DNA of 50,600 nucleotides from Prevotella sp. (lineage in GTDB: Bacteria > Bacteroidota > Bacteroidia > Bacteroidales > Bacteroidaceae): assembly GCA_017847725.1 (NCBI GenBank), contig JAGAXW010000027.1:1-50600 (forward strand), in the 5' to 3' direction. This document shows, in pieces, positions 40,104 through 48,809 of this stretch. Below the pieces are notes generated by a model that saw nothing but the letters and a program-made list of their open reading frames with translations, was not told the DNA's origin and made no database searches. Made by a program: the position numbers and the translations under genes. Positions within the stretch are counted from its first letter, which is position 1; each line of letters begins with the position of its first letter.

Positions 40104-40864
40104 AACAATCGTTTAATGTTAAATACCGGACCATCCTTGCAGACGCACAAATTCCCCTCTGTCGTCTTCTCTACACAGCACAGGCAGGCGCCCAAGCCAC
40201 AGGCCATCATATTCTCGAGCGACGCCTCACAGTCAATGCCCTGCAAGCGGGCATAGCGTGCCACGGCCTTCATCATTGGAGTAGGCCCGCAAGTGGCTAT
40301 ATAGTCAAAATGCTCCTTGAGCACAGAATGGTTGGTGACGAAACCCTTCTCACCTGCAGAACCATCTTCTGTCGTTACGCACACGCGCCCGTACTTATTA
40401 AATAAGTCAAGCTCCAGGAGATCCTTCTCACTGCGTCCACCCAACAGGAACGTAGGCGATATGCCACGCTCCTTCAGTACAGCACCCAGATAGAGCAGTG
40501 GAGCCACTCCGACACCGCCTCCTATCAAAAGGCAAGAGTCAGAAGGCACAACATGAGTGCGGAAACCATTGCCCAGAGGCAACACACAATTGACAACACA
40601 GCCAGTCTTTAGTTCGCCTAACCTCTTAGTGCCCTCGCCAATCACAGCCACCATGAGCCACAACTCATTGTGCCCCCTGTCTACGAAATTAATAGAGATA
40701 GGGCGACGCAAGAAGGTATGCGGAGCACCATCGATGCGAACCTCAACAAACTGGCCTGGAAGCATTTCCGGCAGGGGTCGCTGGTCGGTAAGCCGCAGCA
40801 GCACATGCTTAGGACTGATGCGCTCCACGCCAACAACCGTCAAGTCGAGCATATATTTTTTCAT
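40091..40864 (-). CDS. pyrK: Dihydroorotate dehydrogenase B, electron transfer subunit
   Basis: 257 residues. FAD-binding domain ([29 protein letters not shown]), NAD-binding domain ([16 protein letters not shown]) and the C-terminal 2Fe-2S cluster with four cysteines in [13 protein letters not shown] and LCVCKDG. It delivers electrons from PyrD to NAD+. First gene of the pyrK-pyrD pair, with a TACCTTTG -7 box at 40897-40904. Confidence 0.94.
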   Translation of the reverse strand: MKKYMLDLTVVGVERISPKHVLLRLTDQRPLPEMLPGQFVEVRIDGAPHTFLRRPISINFVDRGHNELWLMVAVIGEGTKRLGELKTGCVVNCVLPLGNGFRTHVVPSDSCLLIGGGVGVAPLLYLGAVLKERGISPTFLLGGRSEKDLLELDLFNKYGRVCVTTEDGSAGEKGFVTNHSVLKEHFDYIATCGPTPMMKAVARYARLQGIDCEASLENMMACGLGACLCCVEKTTEGNLCVCKDGPVFNIKRLLWQD

Positions 40865-40896
40865 AATCTGGTGATTTTCTCTGTCCTACAATGGCA

Positions 40897-40904
40897 CAAA
40901 GGTA
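40897..40904 (-). promoter_or_regulatory. -7 box of the pyrK-pyrD promoter
   Basis: Minus strand TACCTTTG, 32 bases before the pyrK ATG. The -33 element is not clear. Confidence 0.55.
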
Positions 40905-41036
40905 CTAATAAGTCAACGAATAGCCTTTTATTTTGGCCACTTTTTTCGACTAAAATTGCAAACAAATCAAAAAATCCACTAAAAACTAACGGTTGATGCC
41001 CACAGAATTAAATTTTTATTCGTAAATTTGCCAAGT

Positions 41037-41411
41037 ATGACTAAATATATATCCATATCAATATATTGCATCGTCATCAGTCTGGCATACACCCTACAGT
41101 ATGGCAATGGTCAGCAGCATACACTATGGCCTACTGACAAATTGTTTGAAGTGTTGTCGACACCAAGCCATGAGATGCTGAAAACCGGTCAACCTATCCG
41201 GATTGGCAAAAAGCACAACGGCCAACGGGCAGAAGTCATTGCCAACAATGCCGACATTCTGAATGCTGGTCAAGCCAATATACGAAACCACCACAAAGCA
41301 GAGGTAGCCGACGAGCCTGTCTATCTACCTGAAAGTCAACATCTCAGTTGTCAGCATACTCGTGCAGCTACTGCCCTGTCCTACTTCTTAGAAGGTACAA
41401 ACGTCTCGTAA
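41037..41411 (+). CDS. Possible small exported protein, unknown function
   Basis: 124 residues from ATG 41037 (MTKYISISIYCIVISLAYTL). The N-terminus looks like a signal peptide, followed by a hydrophilic chain ending LSYFLEGTNVS that I do not recognise. A TAAATTTG box (41023-41030) lies six bases before the ATG, with no clear -33. The last 31 bases overlap the convergent XRE regulator gene. The C-terminal half has unremarkable composition. It is plausible but without homology support. Confidence 0.4.
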   Translation: MTKYISISIYCIVISLAYTLQYGNGQQHTLWPTDKLFEVLSTPSHEMLKTGQPIRIGKKHNGQRAEVIANNADILNAGQANIRNHHKAEVADEPVYLPESQHLSCQHTRAATALSYFLEGTNVS

Positions 41412-41866
41412 GTCTGATCGTCGTAGTATACACGTATCTCTGTCACTCTACGCGGCTCTTTTTCGACGATTCTAACCTCCTCACGCACCATTTCCGGGTG
41501 TCCAGCCTTCATATTTGGCTGATAAAAGCCTGTATGGTGGACTTGCGAACCTCCATTATACGAAGCAGAGGGTTCCGTATCGAAGTTTAAAACCAAGTCC
41601 TGAGAACTCGAAGCATCGCCAGCATCTGCGGTGCCAGAACCGTTAGGGTGGGAAACATATTTCTCGCCTGTACCGTAAAGTAGCCATTCGACAGAGATGT
41701 CAGGAATTTTTGCTTTTATGGCGTCAACCACATTTAGGGTTGGACGCGTTCTTCCATTGAAAATACTAGATAGGGTGGCAGGGGACTGCTGGAGAAAATC
41801 AGCAAACACCTGCTGCGTCATATGCTGATCTTCCATGAGGATTTTGATTCTGTCTTTTGTGTCCAT
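41381..41866 (-). CDS. XRE-family helix-turn-helix regulator
   Basis: 161 residues. N-terminal HTH (residues ~5-65): RIKILMEDQHMTQQVFADFL and QQSPATLSSIFNGRTRPTLN, then PDISVEWLLYGTGEKY, the usual end of this Bacteroidota XRE group. A low-complexity linker (NGSGTADAGDASSSQDLVLN) leads to a C-terminal segment with basic and acidic patches (REEVRIVEKEPRRVTEIRVY, YDDQTYETFVPSKK). A TACCTTTG box (41908-41915) with TTG at 20 bases lies upstream, after a long AT-rich stretch. Confidence 0.85.
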   Translation of the reverse strand: MDTKDRIKILMEDQHMTQQVFADFLQQSPATLSSIFNGRTRPTLNVVDAIKAKIPDISVEWLLYGTGEKYVSHPNGSGTADAGDASSSQDLVLNFDTEPSASYNGGSQVHHTGFYQPNMKAGHPEMVREEVRIVEKEPRRVTEIRVYYDDQTYETFVPSKK

Positions 41867-42617
41867 AACTGAAAATGGGGCAAAAATGCCTTTTTATTAA
41901 GATTTTACAAAGGTAAAGCAAATTTTTGAACTACACAAGAAATCTAAAGGAATTTTTATTCCCGAAATTTAAGTTTACGTTTTACAATTTTAAATCCTAT
42001 ATTAAAGAGTTGCGGGTTTGTTCTTTAGGATTACAAATCCTGTAATTTAGGAAACAAAATATTACAAAGTATTTTTATAGCAAATAATGGTAAATATCTG
42101 ATTATAAATAAAGTATTTAAATACTATGTCTATTCTATAAACCTATATTCACCCTATAGTGCCCCCAACTGGTCTACTTTTTAAGCCAAAATCTTATAAA
42201 AGGACGTATCTATCTGATTTTTATATACTTATTTTCGTTTAGACTGCCTGTATATTTATTTATTTACAATATAAAACTTATTGTTTTGAATTTGCAAACA
42301 TAAACAGCACGCAGGTTTTGTTGTTTTAATGTTTGAAATTTACATTCAGAAAAGAGAAATTCATTTTAGAATTCATGTAGATTTAAGTATTTAAATTTAG
42401 AATTTGATAGCATAAAATTTATTAAAGCTAAATTTCGGTGTAAGTAAGCGCCATTTTTTTGCGTTTTTCTGCGAAATCCGAGCAATTGGCGGGAGAAATA
42501 AAAAAGCGAGAAATATGAAGGGGGTATTTCCTCGCGAAACGTAGTGGGAATCGGCATTTGAGGCCAAAATTCCTTGTCAGCAAAAAGAGCAATTCTAGAA
42601 AATCCAGAGGTTATTTT
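41867..42617. other. 750-base AT-rich intergenic stretch
   Basis: It holds the regulator's promoter (41908-41938), a perfect AGGATT-ACA-AATCCT palindrome (42027-42041) and a hairpin GCGAGAAATA (42506-42515) / TATTTCCTCGC (42525-42535). No credible ORF or RNA gene is visible; a 63-codon frame at 42366-42557 lacks coding character. It is the largest gap in the window and much more AT-rich than the genes. Confidence 0.6.
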
Positions 42618-43643
42618 TTAGTGAAATGTAAAGAAAATTAATTCCTTCATCAACTCTCCCGGAGGGGTATTTGGGTTATCCAGTCCTTTACTTTTGGCAT
42701 CTATTTCTCTAATCTTGGAAATAATCTGTAGGACCTTCACTCCCGTGTAATTTCGCATGCCAGTGATATAGTCGCGTGCTCCCCAGGGCGAGCTCATGCC
42801 GAGCCACTGAGCCAGCGCCTCCTGACTGCTTCTCTGTGGACAATAATAGGCGAGCATCAGATTTTGGAAATAATTGAAGACAAGCGGAAGCAGAGCATAT
42901 AGTCCCCCAGCCTTCGGATTTTCATCAAAATACTTAATAATCCGGTTAGCCTTCAGAATATTGCGATTTACGATGGCATCGCGCAGCTCGAAGGCGTTAT
43001 AGTCCTTGCTCACCCCAATCCTTTCTTCCACTATCTGGGGCGTCACACGCCTGTCCTCTGCAGGCAAGCCGATAAGCACCTTATCCAATTCGCCCGTAAG
43101 GCGGTTCAGATCAGCTCCAATAGCATCGGCTATCATCTGTATCGACTTGGGGTCGATAGCGGCCTTACGCTCCTTCATATAGCGTTCTATAAAGCCGGGG
43201 AGTTCGCGCTCCTTGAGTTTCATGCTCTCAAACAGCACGCCCGCTTCACGAATGGCATTTAGCAGTCCCTTTTTCTTTCCGTCAATTTTGCCGTTTTTGT
43301 GGCACATGACAAGAATGGTTGAGGTCATAGGCTGCTTGAAATACTTCTCCAAGGGCTCCATATTCTTGATATTCTGAGCCTCCTTGACTATCAGCACCTG
43401 GTATTCAGACATCATGGGATAGCGCCTGGCGGCGTCAACAATCTGCGAGGCATTGACGTCAGAGCCAAACAAGACGGTTTGATTGAAGTCCCTCTCCTCC
43501 GGCTGTAGTACATTCTCTGCTATCCAGTCTGCCACCTTATCTATATAATAAGGCTCGTCGCCCATCAGGTAGTAGACGGGCTTAAACCGACGCTCTTTGA
43601 GTTCTTTCATCACGCTGTCGTATGTTACTGCAGGTTGAGCCAT
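42618..43643 (-). CDS. holA: DNA polymerase III delta subunit
   Basis: 341 residues, normal for HolA, the clamp-loader subunit that opens the beta clamp. N-terminal LKERRFKPVYYLMGDEPYYI and NQTVLFGSDVNASQIVDAAR, the conserved RRYPMMSEYQVLIVKEAQ segment, then the C-terminal collar domain (AFELRDAIVNRNILKANRII, YALLPLVFNYFQNLMLAYY). The -7 box (43648-43655) ends four bases before the ATG, so the mRNA is predicted to be leaderless. It is divergent from the HsdR-N gene through a shared promoter region. Confidence 0.94.
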   Translation of the reverse strand: MAQPAVTYDSVMKELKERRFKPVYYLMGDEPYYIDKVADWIAENVLQPEERDFNQTVLFGSDVNASQIVDAARRYPMMSEYQVLIVKEAQNIKNMEPLEKYFKQPMTSTILVMCHKNGKIDGKKKGLLNAIREAGVLFESMKLKERELPGFIERYMKERKAAIDPKSIQMIADAIGADLNRLTGELDKVLIGLPAEDRRVTPQIVEERIGVSKDYNAFELRDAIVNRNILKANRIIKYFDENPKAGGLYALLPLVFNYFQNLMLAYYCPQRSSQEALAQWLGMSSPWGARDYITGMRNYTGVKVLQIISKIREIDAKSKGLDNPNTPPGELMKELIFFTFH

Positions 43644-43647
43644 GTTG

Positions 43648-43705
43648 CAAAGTTACAAATAAAATAAGAAATAAAATAAGAAATAAAAAATATTTTGTAC
43701 TTTTG
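43648..43705. promoter_or_regulatory. Bidirectional promoter, holA / HsdR-N gene
   Basis: Minus-strand TAACTTTG (43648-43655) and plus-strand TACTTTTG (43698-43705) are 42 bases apart. The space between is a tandem AAATAAAATAAG-type A/T repeat. Its first 28 bases differ by one base from the element at 48748-48775. Confidence 0.7.
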
Positions 43706-43713
43706 CAGGCGAA

Positions 43714-44166
43714 ATGCACGAACTGAATCTTCCGCCCTTTGAGGTAAAGTTAAAAGGAACGCGCGAGAAACCGGAAATTTTCGATTTCCTTCGCCGTCGC
43801 TATGTAGCCCTAACCCCTGAAGAATGGGTACGCCAGCATTTCACGCACTGGCTGGTCGAGCATAAAGGCTATCCCAAAGGACTTCTGGGCAACGAGATAG
43901 CCCTGAAAATCGGTGAAAAGACGCTACGCTGCGACTCTATCCTGTACGACCAGCGGGCACAACCGAGGATGATCATAGAATACAAAGCACCCACTGTGCC
44001 AGTGACACAGCGGGTGTTCGACCAGATTTCAGCATACAATCTCCTGCTTCACGTAGACTACCTGATGGTTTCAAACGGTCTGCAGCATTATTGTTGCCGA
44101 ATGGACTATCAGCACAAGAGCTACGAGTTCATGCGGGACATCCCCGACTTCTCGGCACTCTACTGA
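43714..44166 (+). CDS. HsdR N-terminal-type nuclease domain protein
   Basis: 150 residues of the HSDR_N_2 type: FDFLRRRYVALTPEEWVRQH, HKGYPKGLLGNEIALKIGEK, RCDSILYDQRAQPRMIIEYK and APTVPVTQRVFDQISAYNLL. The D...ExK pattern (CDSILYD; IIEYKAP) is that of a PD-(D/E)xK nuclease. It is a single domain without helicase, common and conserved in Bacteroidota beside holA, which points to a DNA repair or housekeeping role and not to a restriction enzyme. The -7 box is eight bases before the ATG. Confidence 0.9.
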   Translation: MHELNLPPFEVKLKGTREKPEIFDFLRRRYVALTPEEWVRQHFTHWLVEHKGYPKGLLGNEIALKIGEKTLRCDSILYDQRAQPRMIIEYKAPTVPVTQRVFDQISAYNLLLHVDYLMVSNGLQHYCCRMDYQHKSYEFMRDIPDFSALY

Positions 44167-44184
44167 CTCTATACTTCACGTATT

Positions 44185-45033
44185 TTATTCTGCTACAGCC
44201 TCCTCGGCAGCATCGTCTTTCTTCACCGTCTTACGGATGACGCGCTTGCGCGGCTTCTTCTCCTCAGCAACGGGAGCAGCAACCTTGATACCGGCCAGTT
44301 CAGGATCGATCAGAATGCGTCCGCAATACTCGCACACGATAATCTTCTTGTGCATCTTAATGTCGAGCTGGCGCTGGGGCGGAATCTTATTGAAGCAGCC
44401 GCCACAGGCGTCGCGCTGCACGTACACGATACCCAGGCCGTTGCGGGCATTCTTACGGATACGCTTGAAAGAAGTGAGCAGGCGCGGCTCTATCTTCACC
44501 TCCAGCTCCTTCACCTTCTGCTTCAGGCGGTCTTCCTCTGCGCGAGTCTCTTCCATAATCTCGTCCAGTTCGCTTTTCTTGACATCCAGAGCCTGGCGAC
44601 GGTCTTCGATTACCTCCTGGTTCTGAACCAGTTCGTTTTTCTTCTCTTCGATTCGTGCCGTAGCCTCTTTGATTTTCTTGTTGCAGAGTTCGATTTCCAG
44701 ACTCTGGAACTCGATTTCCTTCGACAACGTGTCGTACTCACGATTGTTCTTCACGTCGTTCAGCTGTGTCTTGTAGCGCTCCACGCTGGCCTTGGCCGTC
44801 TCTATCTCGCCCTTCTTCTGCGACACGGCGCGTTCGAACTCGTTGATGTCCGACTGTATTTTCTCGACACGGGTGGTCAATCCCTCGATTTCGTCCTCGA
44901 GGTCTTGCACTTCCAGAGGCAGTTCACCTCTCAAGGCACGTTTCTCGTCGATGCCAGAGAGCGTCGTTTGCAATTGGTAGAGGGTTTTCAGGCGCTCTTC
45001 CACTGACAGGTCTGTAGGATCTTTCTTTGCCAT
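44185..45033 (-). CDS. Coiled-coil protein with C-terminal zinc ribbon (DUF164/C4-type)
   Basis: 282 residues. Long coiled coil (residues ~15-190, e.g. VEKIQSDINEFERAVSQKKG and KKIKEATARIEEKKNELVQN). Then a C4 zinc ribbon: CGGCFNKIPPQRQLD and IIVCEYCGRILIDPEL. A basic C-terminus follows (KKPRKRVIRKTVKKDDAAEE). The family is nucleic acid-binding and of uncertain function, and is regularly adjacent to Nif3-like genes. It follows the Nif3 gene by 53 bases on the same strand. Confidence 0.92.
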   Translation of the reverse strand: MAKKDPTDLSVEERLKTLYQLQTTLSGIDEKRALRGELPLEVQDLEDEIEGLTTRVEKIQSDINEFERAVSQKKGEIETAKASVERYKTQLNDVKNNREYDTLSKEIEFQSLEIELCNKKIKEATARIEEKKNELVQNQEVIEDRRQALDVKKSELDEIMEETRAEEDRLKQKVKELEVKIEPRLLTSFKRIRKNARNGLGIVYVQRDACGGCFNKIPPQRQLDIKMHKKIIVCEYCGRILIDPELAGIKVAAPVAEEKKPRKRVIRKTVKKDDAAEEAVAE

Positions 45034-45086
45034 TTTCTTAACTCTTTAATGATTGAATATATTTTTTAATTGATTCTTGTCACGTG

Positions 45087-45872
45087 CTATAGACAGACGA
45101 TAGGATTGGTGTTTGTGCAAGCCAGCTCCGTCCTTACGCCAGGGCACTCGCGCTGGATAATCTCACGGAATATCTCTGCCGTGTACTGCTCACTCTGATA
45201 GTGCCCGATGACACATATCTGTATGGACTGTTCGTGGCCGAAATACTGGTGATAGTGCATCTCGCCCGTTATAAAGGCGTCGGCACCCAACCGCTCTGCG
45301 TCGTCCAGCAGGAAGTCGCCCGCTCCGCCGCATAGGGCCACCTTGCGCACGGGACGCTCCAACAGCTCATTACACTGGGCGCAGTCTACACCAAACCGCT
45401 GTTTGACCATGGCGATAAAGTCGGCAGCAGCCATCTTCTCCGGTAGCAACCCGATGACGCCGCTGCCCGCCTCTATTGAGCCAACGGTCTTCTGCGCAAA
45501 GAAACTACACTCCTGGAGCCCCAGTTTCTCGGCCATCTTCCAGTTGACGCCCCCTCGGGCATTGTCCATATTGGTGTGCATGGAGACGACGACGATGTCG
45601 TTTTTCAGGGCCTTGATAACGGTGCGCTGCACGTAGTCAGCCCCGCTAATCTGCTTCAGTCCCCTGAACAATAGCGGATGATGGCTCACCACCAGGTTAC
45701 ACCCCTTGGCAATGGCCTCGTCAACAATCTGTTCGTTAACGTCCAGACACAATAATGCCCCTGAAACCTCCGCCTCCGTCAGTCCCAGTTGCAGGCCAGC
45801 ATTATCCCAGCTTTCCTGCAAGGGCAGAGGCGCGAACTGTTCAAGGGCGTTCAGCACTTGCTTGATTTTCAC
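45087..45872 (-). CDS. Nif3-like dinuclear metal centre protein
   Basis: 261 residues. Motifs of the Nif3/YbgI family: FAPLPLQESWDNAGLQLGLT, NLVVSHHPLLFRGLKQISG (metal-binding HH), VVSMHTNMDNARGGVNWKMA, DAFITGEMHYHQYFG and IGHYQSEQYTA. The internal PII-like insertion seen in some ~365-residue homologues is absent, so this is the short form. Biochemical role is not firmly known (a GTP cyclohydrolase 1 type 2-like designation is used). A TAATTTTG box at 45899-45906 lies 26 bases before the ATG. Confidence 0.92.
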   Translation of the reverse strand: MKIKQVLNALEQFAPLPLQESWDNAGLQLGLTEAEVSGALLCLDVNEQIVDEAIAKGCNLVVSHHPLLFRGLKQISGADYVQRTVIKALKNDIVVVSMHTNMDNARGGVNWKMAEKLGLQECSFFAQKTVGSIEAGSGVIGLLPEKMAAADFIAMVKQRFGVDCAQCNELLERPVRKVALCGGAGDFLLDDAERLGADAFITGEMHYHQYFGHEQSIQICVIGHYQSEQYTAEIFREIIQRECPGVRTELACTNTNPIVCL

Positions 45873-45898
45873 GCTTCTATAAATGTTATTTCAGCGTG

Positions 45899-45906
45899 CA
45901 AAATTA
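45899..45906 (-). promoter_or_regulatory. -7 box of the Nif3 promoter
   Basis: Minus strand TAATTTTG, 26 bases before the Nif3-like ATG. The -33 element is weak. Confidence 0.5.
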
Positions 45907-45946
45907 CGAAAAAACCTCGAAATATACGAATTCTTTTGTGATTTTT

Positions 45947-47422
45947 TTATGTAAACCACTTTTCGTTGTCCTTTTCGTGACAATAACTGGAGCCGTCGAA
46001 GCAGTGGGTGCACACCTGTTCCTTGGGTAGTCCGATGCTCTCTATCAGGTCTTCGATGGTGGCAAACTTCAGGCTCGTCAGTCCCAGCCGACGGGCGATT
46101 TCCTTCACCATGCGTTCGTATTGGGGCGTGCCCGTCGTGGCATATTCCGCGAGGTTTTTCTTGTCGTCTCCCTCAAAATCCTGTATGATGCGGCGCGTGA
46201 TAAGTTCCAGGTCGCTCTTCGAAGAAGTGAATCCGATGAACGGACATCCATAGGTCAGCGGCGGGCAGGAGATGCGCACGTGAACCTCCTTGGCACCGTT
46301 TTCGAAGAATGTGCGCACATTGTCTCTCAGCTGGGTGCCACGCACGATAGAGTCGTCGCAGAACACGACGCGCTGGTCTTTCAGCACGGCCGGGTTGGGT
46401 ATCAGCTTCATCTTGGCCACCAGGTCGCGCCGGTTCTGATTGCCGGGAGTAAACGAGCGGGGCCACGTCGGCGTATACTTCAGTACAGCGCGCTTGTAGG
46501 GTATCTTCTTGCCGTCGGCATAGCCCAGCGCCATACCGACTCCCGAGTCGGGAATGCCGCACACGATGTCGGCCTCTATATCGTCCTTTTCGCCGAGTAG
46601 GCGACCGTTTTTCTCGCGCACGTATTCCGTATTAATACCTTGATAGTCACTGGCAGGGAATCCGTAGTACACCCACAGGAACGAACAAATCTGGCAACGA
46701 CTCAGCGGCTTCTGTATCACCTCGATGCCGTCGGCCCTCAGACGCACGATTTCGCCCGGCCCTATGTCGCGCAGCACCTTATAGTCCAGATTGGGGAAGC
46801 TGGTTGTCTCGCTGCTCACGGCATAAGCCTCGATAAGCTCGTCAGTACCTATCGGCGACAGCCTGTGCACCGACTTCTTGCCTATCACGATGGGCGTGCG
46901 CCCCAGGAAGTCGCGGGCAGCGATGATGCCGTCTTCCGTCAGTATCAGCATGGAGCAGGAGCCCTCTATTTTCTGATAGACCAGATTGATTCCCTCCGCA
47001 AAGGTATTACCCATATTGATGATCAGCGCCACCAGCTCCGTCTGGTTGATATTGTTGGCCGACATCTCGCTCAGATGCATCCGCTTGGCCAGCAGTTCGT
47101 CGGCTATCTGCCTCAGATTGTTGATTTTGGCGACGGTGACCACTGCGTAGCGTCCCAGATGCGAGTTAATGATGATGGGCTGAGGGTCTGTGTCGCTGAT
47201 GACGCCCACCCCTTGATGGCCTTTGAAGTCATCCAGTTCGTCCTCGAAACGCGAGCGGAAATACTGGCGCTCCAGTGAGTGGATAGAGCGGTGGAAACCA
47301 CTTTCCTCGTCGAAAGTCACCATACCTGCACGTTTTGTACCCAGATGCGAGTTGTAGTCTGTTCCGTAAAACAAGTCGTTTACGCAGTCTCTTTTAGAAA
47401 TGGTACCAAAGAAGCCACCCAT
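45947..47422 (-). CDS. Amidophosphoribosyltransferase-like protein without the N-terminal catalytic cysteine
   Basis: 491 residues. The PRPP motif RVVFCDDSIVRGTQLRD and the PurF core (IPDSGVGMALGYADGKKIPY, KYTPTWPRSFTPGNQNRRDL) are intact, so the phosphoribosyltransferase half of PurF is present. The N-terminus reads MGGFFGTISKRDCVNDLFYG, whereas glutamine-using PurF has Cys right after Met (after processing) as glutaminase nucleophile; the first cysteine here is residue 13. The frame starts at a good ATG with a promoter (47465-47496) and no better upstream start. It may work with free ammonia or a partner glutaminase. The C-terminal VCTHCFDGSSYC is typical. Confidence 0.88.
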   Translation of the reverse strand: MGGFFGTISKRDCVNDLFYGTDYNSHLGTKRAGMVTFDEESGFHRSIHSLERQYFRSRFEDELDDFKGHQGVGVISDTDPQPIIINSHLGRYAVVTVAKINNLRQIADELLAKRMHLSEMSANNINQTELVALIINMGNTFAEGINLVYQKIEGSCSMLILTEDGIIAARDFLGRTPIVIGKKSVHRLSPIGTDELIEAYAVSSETTSFPNLDYKVLRDIGPGEIVRLRADGIEVIQKPLSRCQICSFLWVYYGFPASDYQGINTEYVREKNGRLLGEKDDIEADIVCGIPDSGVGMALGYADGKKIPYKRAVLKYTPTWPRSFTPGNQNRRDLVAKMKLIPNPAVLKDQRVVFCDDSIVRGTQLRDNVRTFFENGAKEVHVRISCPPLTYGCPFIGFTSSKSDLELITRRIIQDFEGDDKKNLAEYATTGTPQYERMVKEIARRLGLTSLKFATIEDLIESIGLPKEQVCTHCFDGSSYCHEKDNEKWFT

Positions 47423-47464
47423 AGAATCTGTCTTTTCCTAACGATTAATACCTTTTTGTGGCTG

Positions 47465-47496
47465 CAAAATTACTAATAAGTAAGCAAACCACCAAA
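47465..47496 (-). promoter_or_regulatory. Promoter of the PurF-like gene, sharing a 21-base block with ilvC
   Basis: Minus strand TTTG (47493-47496), 20 bases, TAATTTTG (47465-47472). Bases 47480-47500 match ilvC 6450-6470 at 20 of 21 positions, each block beginning seven bases beyond the -7 box. Confidence 0.7.
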
Positions 47497-47498
47497 TT

Positions 47499-48245
47499 TT
47501 ATTTCACAAAATCAGTAGAATCTTGTTTTAACTTGACGTAGATAAAGACAGACGCCAGCAGCGAGAGCAGCGAGCAGCACAGGCCCGCCATCGTCAGCAT
47601 CAGCACGAAGAGCGCAGCCTGGACAGGCTCTACGCCCCCTATCAGCAGGCCCAGCAACAACGATGGCACGAATACCACGCCAACCAGCAGCAGCTGTGAG
47701 AGCACCGGGGCGTAGGCACGCCTGACGGCTGCCGCTATGAATGGTTTCAGCGCCTGCACGTCCTTGGCGCCATTGCCCAGCAGATACTCGTTCAGACTGC
47801 CGTGCTCGCGCCTGTTCAGCACATAGCTGGTCAGGCCCCTACGACTCACGAAGAGGCACTCCGCCTGCAGCAGCGTCATCACCGGGACGAACAGCCACGC
47901 CTCAAACACCGAGCCGGCAGGGCCGGCGAGCAACAGCGTCAGCAGTCCGACGGGAAACAGTGCCACCAACATGCCCACAAAGACCGGCACCAGTAGCCAG
48001 CGCCTGCGACAGTAGCGCAGCGTAGCCACCCCACCCGACAGCACAATCCAAACGACGTTGAGCCAAGCGCTATCCCACTGAAACAGATACACATAACAGC
48101 ACGTCAGCACGACCAGCACGGTCACAAACTGGCCCATCGCCACCACCGTCTGGCGAAAGAGCCGACGGCTCAGCCACCAGAGCCCGCAGGCGGGTGCAGC
48201 CAGCAGCAACAAGCTCAACACGAAATGCCAATAAGATATGTTCAT
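47499..48245 (-). CDS. UPF0014 (FetB-like) ABC permease
   Basis: 248 residues with about seven hydrophobic segments, e.g. FVLSLLLLAAPACGLWWLSR, LLLVGVVFVPSLLLGLLIGG. The YVLNRREHGSLNEYLLGNGA and KDVQALKPFIAAAVRRAYAP stretches match the FetB family, a two-component exporter thought to act in iron homeostasis. Its start overlaps the stop of the ATPase gene by four bases, so the two are coupled. Confidence 0.88.
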   Translation of the reverse strand: MNISYWHFVLSLLLLAAPACGLWWLSRRLFRQTVVAMGQFVTVLVVLTCCYVYLFQWDSAWLNVVWIVLSGGVATLRYCRRRWLLVPVFVGMLVALFPVGLLTLLLAGPAGSVFEAWLFVPVMTLLQAECLFVSRRGLTSYVLNRREHGSLNEYLLGNGAKDVQALKPFIAAAVRRAYAPVLSQLLLVGVVFVPSLLLGLLIGGVEPVQAALFVLMLTMAGLCCSLLSLLASVFIYVKLKQDSTDFVK

Positions 48246-48736
48246 AGCTCTATCTGAATATGCGAAGTTCGCGGATTGACTGCCAACACCGTACTACCGC
48301 GCCCGGCAGCCTCGCCCAGCAGTTGGGCGGCCTTCAGCCTCGTGGCGTCAGCGACAGGCGACGGAGGTTCGTCGACGACGAGCAGCGGCTTGCCAGACCT
48401 GACAGCCGCCGACAGCAGCATCAGGTAACGCTCGTCGACAGAGAGGGCGTTCCACTGCTCCAGTTCCCAGCCTTCATAGCCGTCGGGCAGCGACAGATAC
48501 TGCGGCACGTAGGCCGTCTGCCTGCGGAAGTAGGGCGCCGACAGCGGCGTCATCAGTTCGCCGTCGATGCTGATATGCCCGCCGTCCACAGGTATGAAGC
48601 CCATGACGGCCCTCAGCAGCGACGTCTTCCCCCTCCCGGGCACACCCGTTATGCCTGCTATCCGTCCGCCGTCCACCGTCAGCGACAGGTTCTTGACGTG
48701 CGGCGCAATGCTTATGTTATGCAGTTCCAACATCAT
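48242..48736 (-). CDS. Miniature ABC ATPase, FetA-like
   Basis: 164 residues from ATG 48736; codons further 5' run across the promoter and the start of a divergent gene. Walker A is GVPGRGKTSLL (about residues 31-41). The Q-loop is YVPQYLSLP and Walker B is PLLVVDEPP. The helical subdomain between Q-loop and signature is only about 20 residues instead of ~50, and the ABC signature is degenerate (NALSVDERYLML in place of LSGGQ). Typical FetA is about 220 residues, so this is a strongly reduced ATPase. It overlaps the permease gene by four bases. Confidence 0.82.
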   Translation of the reverse strand: MMLELHNISIAPHVKNLSLTVDGGRIAGITGVPGRGKTSLLRAVMGFIPVDGGHISIDGELMTPLSAPYFRRQTAYVPQYLSLPDGYEGWELEQWNALSVDERYLMLLSAAVRSGKPLLVVDEPPSPVADATRLKAAQLLGEAAGRGSTVLAVNPRTSHIQIEL

Positions 48737-48747
48737 AAATTCTGCCA

Positions 48748-48804
48748 CAAAGGTACAAATAAAATAAGAAATAAAAAAGAATTGAAAAATAATTCGTACC
48801 TTTG
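48748..48804. promoter_or_regulatory. Bidirectional promoter, FetA-like / agmatine deiminase genes
   Basis: Minus-strand TACCTTTG (48748-48755) and plus-strand TACCTTTG (48797-48804) are 41 bases apart. Its first 28 bases are nearly identical to the element at 43648-43675. Confidence 0.7.
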
Positions 48805-48809
48805 CCGCC

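Noticed and set aside
42366-42557. 63-codon ORF in the AT-rich gap
   Set aside because: Composition and context are non-coding; no start signal or family resemblance.
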